Source: Pseudomonadota bacterium
GTDB lineage: Bacteria; Pseudomonadota; Gammaproteobacteria; Halothiobacillales; Halothiobacillaceae
Direction: 5' to 3'
DNA: 29,508 nucleotides
Assembly: GCA_021795795.1 (NCBI GenBank)
Contig: JAJYPA010000048.1
Coordinates: forward strand, 1-29,508
Part shown: one piece after another, positions 26,743 to 29,508 of the stretch
How positions within the stretch are numbered: position 1 is the first letter of the stretch
How the letters are laid out: each line of letters starts with the position of its first letter
Notes under the pieces: generated by a model
What the model saw: only the letters and a program-made list of their open reading frames with translations
What the model was told of the DNA's origin: nothing
Database searches by the model: none
Translations under genes and position numbers: made by a program

Positions 26743-27888
26743 ATGACTTGGAATATGGTAGAAGTTCAGCACGAAGGCGCAAAAATCAAAGTGATCGGCG
26801 TTGGCGGCGGCGGCGGCAATGCCGTAGCCCACATGCTGACCAAAGAACTGGAAGGCATTGATTACATCTGCGCGAATACCGATAGCCAAGCCCTGCGCAA
26901 AAGCCAGGCGCATTCCCAGTTGCAAATCGGCGGCAACATCACCAAGGGCCTGGGTGCCGGTGCCGATCCCGAGCTCGGTCGTCAGGCTGCGCTGGAAGAT
27001 CGCGAACAAATCCAGGAAGCCATCAAGGATGCCAACATGCTGTTCATTACGACCGGCATGGGCGGCGGTACAGGCACGGGTGCAGCCCCTGTCATTGCGC
27101 AGATCGCCAAAGACATGAACATCCTTACCGTCGCCGTGGTGACACGTCCGTTCAGCTTTGAAGGGAAAAAACGCACCAAGACCGCGCTCGAAGGCATTGC
27201 CGAACTCGAGAAACAGGTTGATTCACTGATCGTGATTCCCAATGACAAGCTCACCGCCGTTATGGGCAAGAGCGCCTCTCTGAAAGATGCCTTCGCCTCG
27301 GCCAATGAAGTTCTTTATACTGCCGTGTCCGGTATTTCCGAACTGATTACCCGTCCGGGTGAAATCAACCTCGACTTCGCCGACGTGCGCGCCATCATGA
27401 CCGAAAAAGGTACCGCCATGATGGGTACCGGTATCGGCCACGGCGATAATCGTGCCGCCGAGGCAGCCGAAGCCGCCATTCACAGCCCATTGCTCGACGA
27501 CATTAACCTGACCGGAGCCGAAGGTATTCTGGTCAACGTCTCGTCGAATGGAGATCTTTCGATCGGCGAATTCATGGAAATCGGTGAACTGGTGCAGGCA
27601 CTGGCAGGCGACGAAGCGCTGGTCAAAGTCGGTACCGCGATTGATGAAAGTCTGGAGGGTTCGCTGCGTGTCACCCTGGTTGCAACGGGACTGGTCCGCA
27701 ATACCGCGATCGCAGAAGAACGCAAACCACGTGTCGTCGTGCATAACGAGAGCCCGCGCGCAGCTGTTCCAGAGCAGGAAGCACAAGCAGCGCCGGTACG
27801 CCACGCCGTGGTCCAGGTTCGTGGGAATACCGCGATCAATATGGACGTGATCGATATTCCTTCGTTCCTGCGTCAACAGGCGGACTAA
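26743..27888 (+). CDS. ftsZ: Cell division tubulin-like GTPase FtsZ
   Basis: FtsZ polymerises into the Z ring, the scaffold for division. The ATG at 26743 is preceded by AAGGAG eight bases upstream; an in-frame TTG at 26722 is unlikely. The 381-residue protein has [13 protein letters not shown], the tubulin signature GGGTGTG (residues 107-113), the catalytic T7 loop [11 protein letters not shown] (Asp 211 and Asp 214) and, after a linker, the C-terminal peptide [12 protein letters not shown] that binds FtsA and ZipA. Last gene of the cluster. Confidence 0.98.
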   Translation: MTWNMVEVQHEGAKIKVIGVGGGGGNAVAHMLTKELEGIDYICANTDSQALRKSQAHSQLQIGGNITKGLGAGADPELGRQAALEDREQIQEAIKDANMLFITTGMGGGTGTGAAPVIAQIAKDMNILTVAVVTRPFSFEGKKRTKTALEGIAELEKQVDSLIVIPNDKLTAVMGKSASLKDAFASANEVLYTAVSGISELITRPGEINLDFADVRAIMTEKGTAMMGTGIGHGDNRAAEAAEAAIHSPLLDDINLTGAEGILVNVSSNGDLSIGEFMEIGELVQALAGDEALVKVGTAIDESLEGSLRVTLVATGLVRNTAIAEERKPRVVVHNESPRAAVPEQEAQAAPVRHAVVQVRGNTAINMDVIDIPSFLRQQAD

Positions 27889-28361
27889 TCCATTGAGTCA
27901 AGGTTGGTTAAACCCGCGATACTGACGAGAGTGCGGCATGCGAAGGCATGAGCCGCCCTGTCGAGGGCTGCAGCGAATTCCTGTTCGCGTTTCGGCCTGT
28001 GCGAGTTTCGGCATCGAATAGATGTTGAAGCACGGCATCTGGGCGCCCTGATTTTAAGCTTGGGTTTTGGCCACATGATTGGGTAAAAGGCCGTCATTCA
28101 TCCGGTCGGTTCTGTCGTCTCCGGAGCAGGACGGGTGAAGTGATGTCATCGACCGCACAGCAAGGTTGGGCTTGCCGTGCGGTTTTTTTCCACCTCTAAT
28201 TTTTGAAAACCGACTGTGTTGAACTCAGTGCCGAACTTGCTTTTGGCATCTATTGACAGTGCAGGCATGGTGTCGAGGGAGCGACCCGTCACTTTTTTGG
28301 CGGGCTGCGGTGGCTGAAGCCTGTGTTTGGCTGATTCACGAATGGTCAGTGGTCGTGTGTT
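27889..28361. other. Non-coding stretch after ftsZ
   Basis: No supported gene lies here. In many gammaproteobacteria lpxC follows ftsZ; no LpxC-like reading is visible. The first 260 bp have several short hairpins and lead to a strong terminator at 28152-28189, so they are either a long ftsZ 3' untranslated region or a small RNA locus. The segment 28190-28361 shows no clear signal. Confidence 0.6.
28152..28189 (+). terminator. Strong rho-independent terminator, probable end of the dcw operon
   Basis: ACCGCAC (28152-28158) pairs with GTGCGGT (28177-28183), and an inner stem GCAAG (28160-28164) pairs with CTTGC (28171-28175), followed by seven T (28183-28189). It lies 264 bp after the ftsZ stop on the same strand. 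Confidence 0.85.
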
Positions 28362-29279
28362 TTACTTTCTTGAATCCGCCACGATAGCGTTGTTCCTGTT
28401 TGAATTTTGCTCGAGTAATCCGTCAGAGGAGAGTGCATAGAGTACATGTTGGGGGACAATGAGTAGGCCCTGTGCGTTGGGGATGGCCTCGATATGTATC
28501 ACTGGCGCGGTTCCCCGCACACCACCGAATATGGTGGCGAACGCGGAGTCGGCCGCGTCTCTGCCTGTACCAAGGCGCACAAACCCCATTGGGATGGCGA
28601 CGCCAGATGGATCGAAGATATACCAGCGGTCGCCCAGATAGACCTCAACATAGGCATGGAAGTCGGTTGGTCCTAGAGCGGGATCGGCGCCATAGTCGAT
28701 ACCAGTGACAAAACGTGCGGGTATGTTGACTGCCCGGCATAGGGCAATCATTAAATGAGCAAAGTCACGGCATACGCCAACTTCTTCGACCAGGGTGTCG
28801 ACCGCACTCGTGTTGCTTGTTGATGAATTGGAAAGGAAGGTGACTCGATTCATTACCCAGTCGCGGATGGTCTGCACGCGTTCATAACCCTGCCACAACT
28901 GACCGAACTCTTTAACAGCCAATCGGTGCAACCGGTCAGACTGGCAGTATCGGCTGGGATAGATGTAAGGCAGCACTGAACCCGGCAAGTTCGCCACGGC
29001 AACCTCTCCGAGCTCAGCAGGTTGTGCTGTGTGATGTTCCACATCAACGGTGGCGTCATACCGCACTGTCAGCGGTCCCGCAAAAGCCTTGAGGCGCAGA
29101 AAGCGGGTGTGCGTCATCGGGTCGGTATACGCACTCGATGGCAAATTTTGGCTGACATTTAGCGACTCGCTCACCACCGTTTGATTTGGAGTTTGAGCTG
29201 CGTGGATGCTGAATATGAAATCGCAACCGGGAGGATCGATTTCGTAATTCAACTCAATCGAGAATTTGAGCCTAGGCAT
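28362..29279 (-). CDS. Transglutaminase-like cysteine protease family protein
   Basis: A 305-residue protein with the bacterial transglutaminase-like fold: an N-terminal beta-rich region (about residues 1-110) and a catalytic core. The expected triad is visible as Cys 170 (GVCRDFAHL), His 208 (DFHAYVEVYL) and Asp 223 (FDPSG). No signal peptide or membrane segment is seen, so it is probably cytoplasmic. Proteins of this group are thought to be amidases or proteases; in many genomes they adjoin circularly permuted ATP-grasp and alpha-E genes, but none is present here. It is convergent with ftsZ and stands alone in the window. Substrate unknown. Confidence 0.88.
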   Translation of the reverse strand: MPRLKFSIELNYEIDPPGCDFIFSIHAAQTPNQTVVSESLNVSQNLPSSAYTDPMTHTRFLRLKAFAGPLTVRYDATVDVEHHTAQPAELGEVAVANLPGSVLPYIYPSRYCQSDRLHRLAVKEFGQLWQGYERVQTIRDWVMNRVTFLSNSSTSNTSAVDTLVEEVGVCRDFAHLMIALCRAVNIPARFVTGIDYGADPALGPTDFHAYVEVYLGDRWYIFDPSGVAIPMGFVRLGTGRDAADSAFATIFGGVRGTAPVIHIEAIPNAQGLLIVPQHVLYALSSDGLLEQNSNRNNAIVADSRK

Positions 29280-29345
29280 AGTGGGAATCCATTGGAATCA
29301 AGTTGCCTTTAGCTGGGGGCACAGAACACTGTGAGATCTTCAAGC

Positions 29346-29372
29346 TTTATAACATGGAAGACAATTGAGCAA
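29346..29372 (-). promoter_or_regulatory. Possible promoter of the transglutaminase-like gene
   Basis: On the minus strand TTGCTC (29372-29367) and TATAAA (29351-29346) are 15 bp apart, shorter than ideal, and about 67 bp before the start codon. Weak candidate. Confidence 0.3.
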
Positions 29373-29398
29373 GAAAAAATGTGTTAGCCCAAAGCCGT

Positions 29399-29508
29399 AA
29401 TGTCCCCTTTGTCCAATTCTAAAATGTCCCCTTTTGATTTCGGGAGGGGTGATGGCAGAGGAGCATATTACGATGAGTTACCAAGAGGTCGACCGACTGG
29501 GGGTGATC
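29399..29508 (+). mobile_element. 5' end of another insertion sequence (ISNCY/IS1202-like), cut by the window end
   Basis: Two direct repeats, AATGTCCCCTTT (29399-29410) and AATGTCCCCTTTT (29423-29435), precede a transposase start. Repeated TGTCCCC boxes next to the transposase gene resemble ends of the ISNCY IS1202 group. The exact boundary cannot be set without the other end. Confidence 0.5.
29452..29508 (+). CDS. Transposase, N-terminal fragment at the window edge
   Basis: The ATG at 29452 follows GGGAGGGG and opens a frame of 19 codons to the window end (MAEEHITMSYQEVDRLGVI). MSYQEVDRLGVI resembles the start of IS1202-group (ISNCY) transposases, which continue into a helix-turn-helix. 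The call rests on few residues and on the repeated boxes upstream. Confidence 0.5.
   Translation, partial: MAEEHITMSYQEVDRLGVI

Noticed and set aside
28253..28282. TTGACA at 28253 as a promoter on the plus strand
   Set aside because: No acceptable -10 at 16-18 bp and no gene downstream on that strand before the convergent gene ends.

Overview
The window looks like a chromosomal piece of a gammaproteobacterium. The evidence is a complete division and cell wall (dcw) cluster in the usual gammaproteobacterial order, a type A RNase P RNA just upstream of mraZ, a flagellar fliHIJK run, and a short H-NS-like protein of the TWTGRG type. A Halothiobacillus-like sulfur oxidiser is my best guess, but only a guess.

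Layout. Positions 1-758 hold an AT-richer, unrecognised gene remnant that is cut off by an IS66-family element (759-3262). That element lies in the truncated istA of an IS21-family element (3263-4018), which in turn has removed the 5' part of fliH. The flagellar export genes follow: a fliH remnant, fliI with an in-frame TAG at codon 32, fliJ with an in-frame TAG at codon 101, and an apparently intact fliK (to 7655). Next come an H-NS-like gene with its own promoter (7975-8298), a 351-bp element bounded by inverted repeats (8351-8701), a convergent gene for an unrecognised helical-repeat protein (8711-9925, minus), and rnpB (10050-10399).

The core is the dcw operon from 10784 to 27888, all on the plus strand: mraZ, rsmH, ftsL, ftsI, murE, murF, mraY, murD, ftsW, murG, murC, ddl, ftsQ, ftsA, ftsZ. 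Start and stop codons overlap or nearly touch through most of it, which suggests translational coupling. The Mur enzymes, MraY and MurG build the lipid-linked peptidoglycan precursor. FtsW and FtsI polymerise and crosslink it at the septum, FtsL and FtsQ scaffold the divisome, and FtsA and FtsZ form the cytoskeletal ring. A promoter and three TGGGN boxes lie just ahead of mraZ. murB is not in the cluster and lpxC does not follow ftsZ. A strong terminator lies about 260 bp after ftsZ, then comes a convergent transglutaminase-like gene. The window ends in the first codons of a further transposase.

The most unusual points are three otherwise open reading frames, each interrupted by a single TAG (tnpB, fliI, fliJ), in a window where none of the 20 intact genes uses TAG as its stop; the IS-driven erosion of the flagellar export operon; and the inverted-repeat element after the H-NS-like gene.
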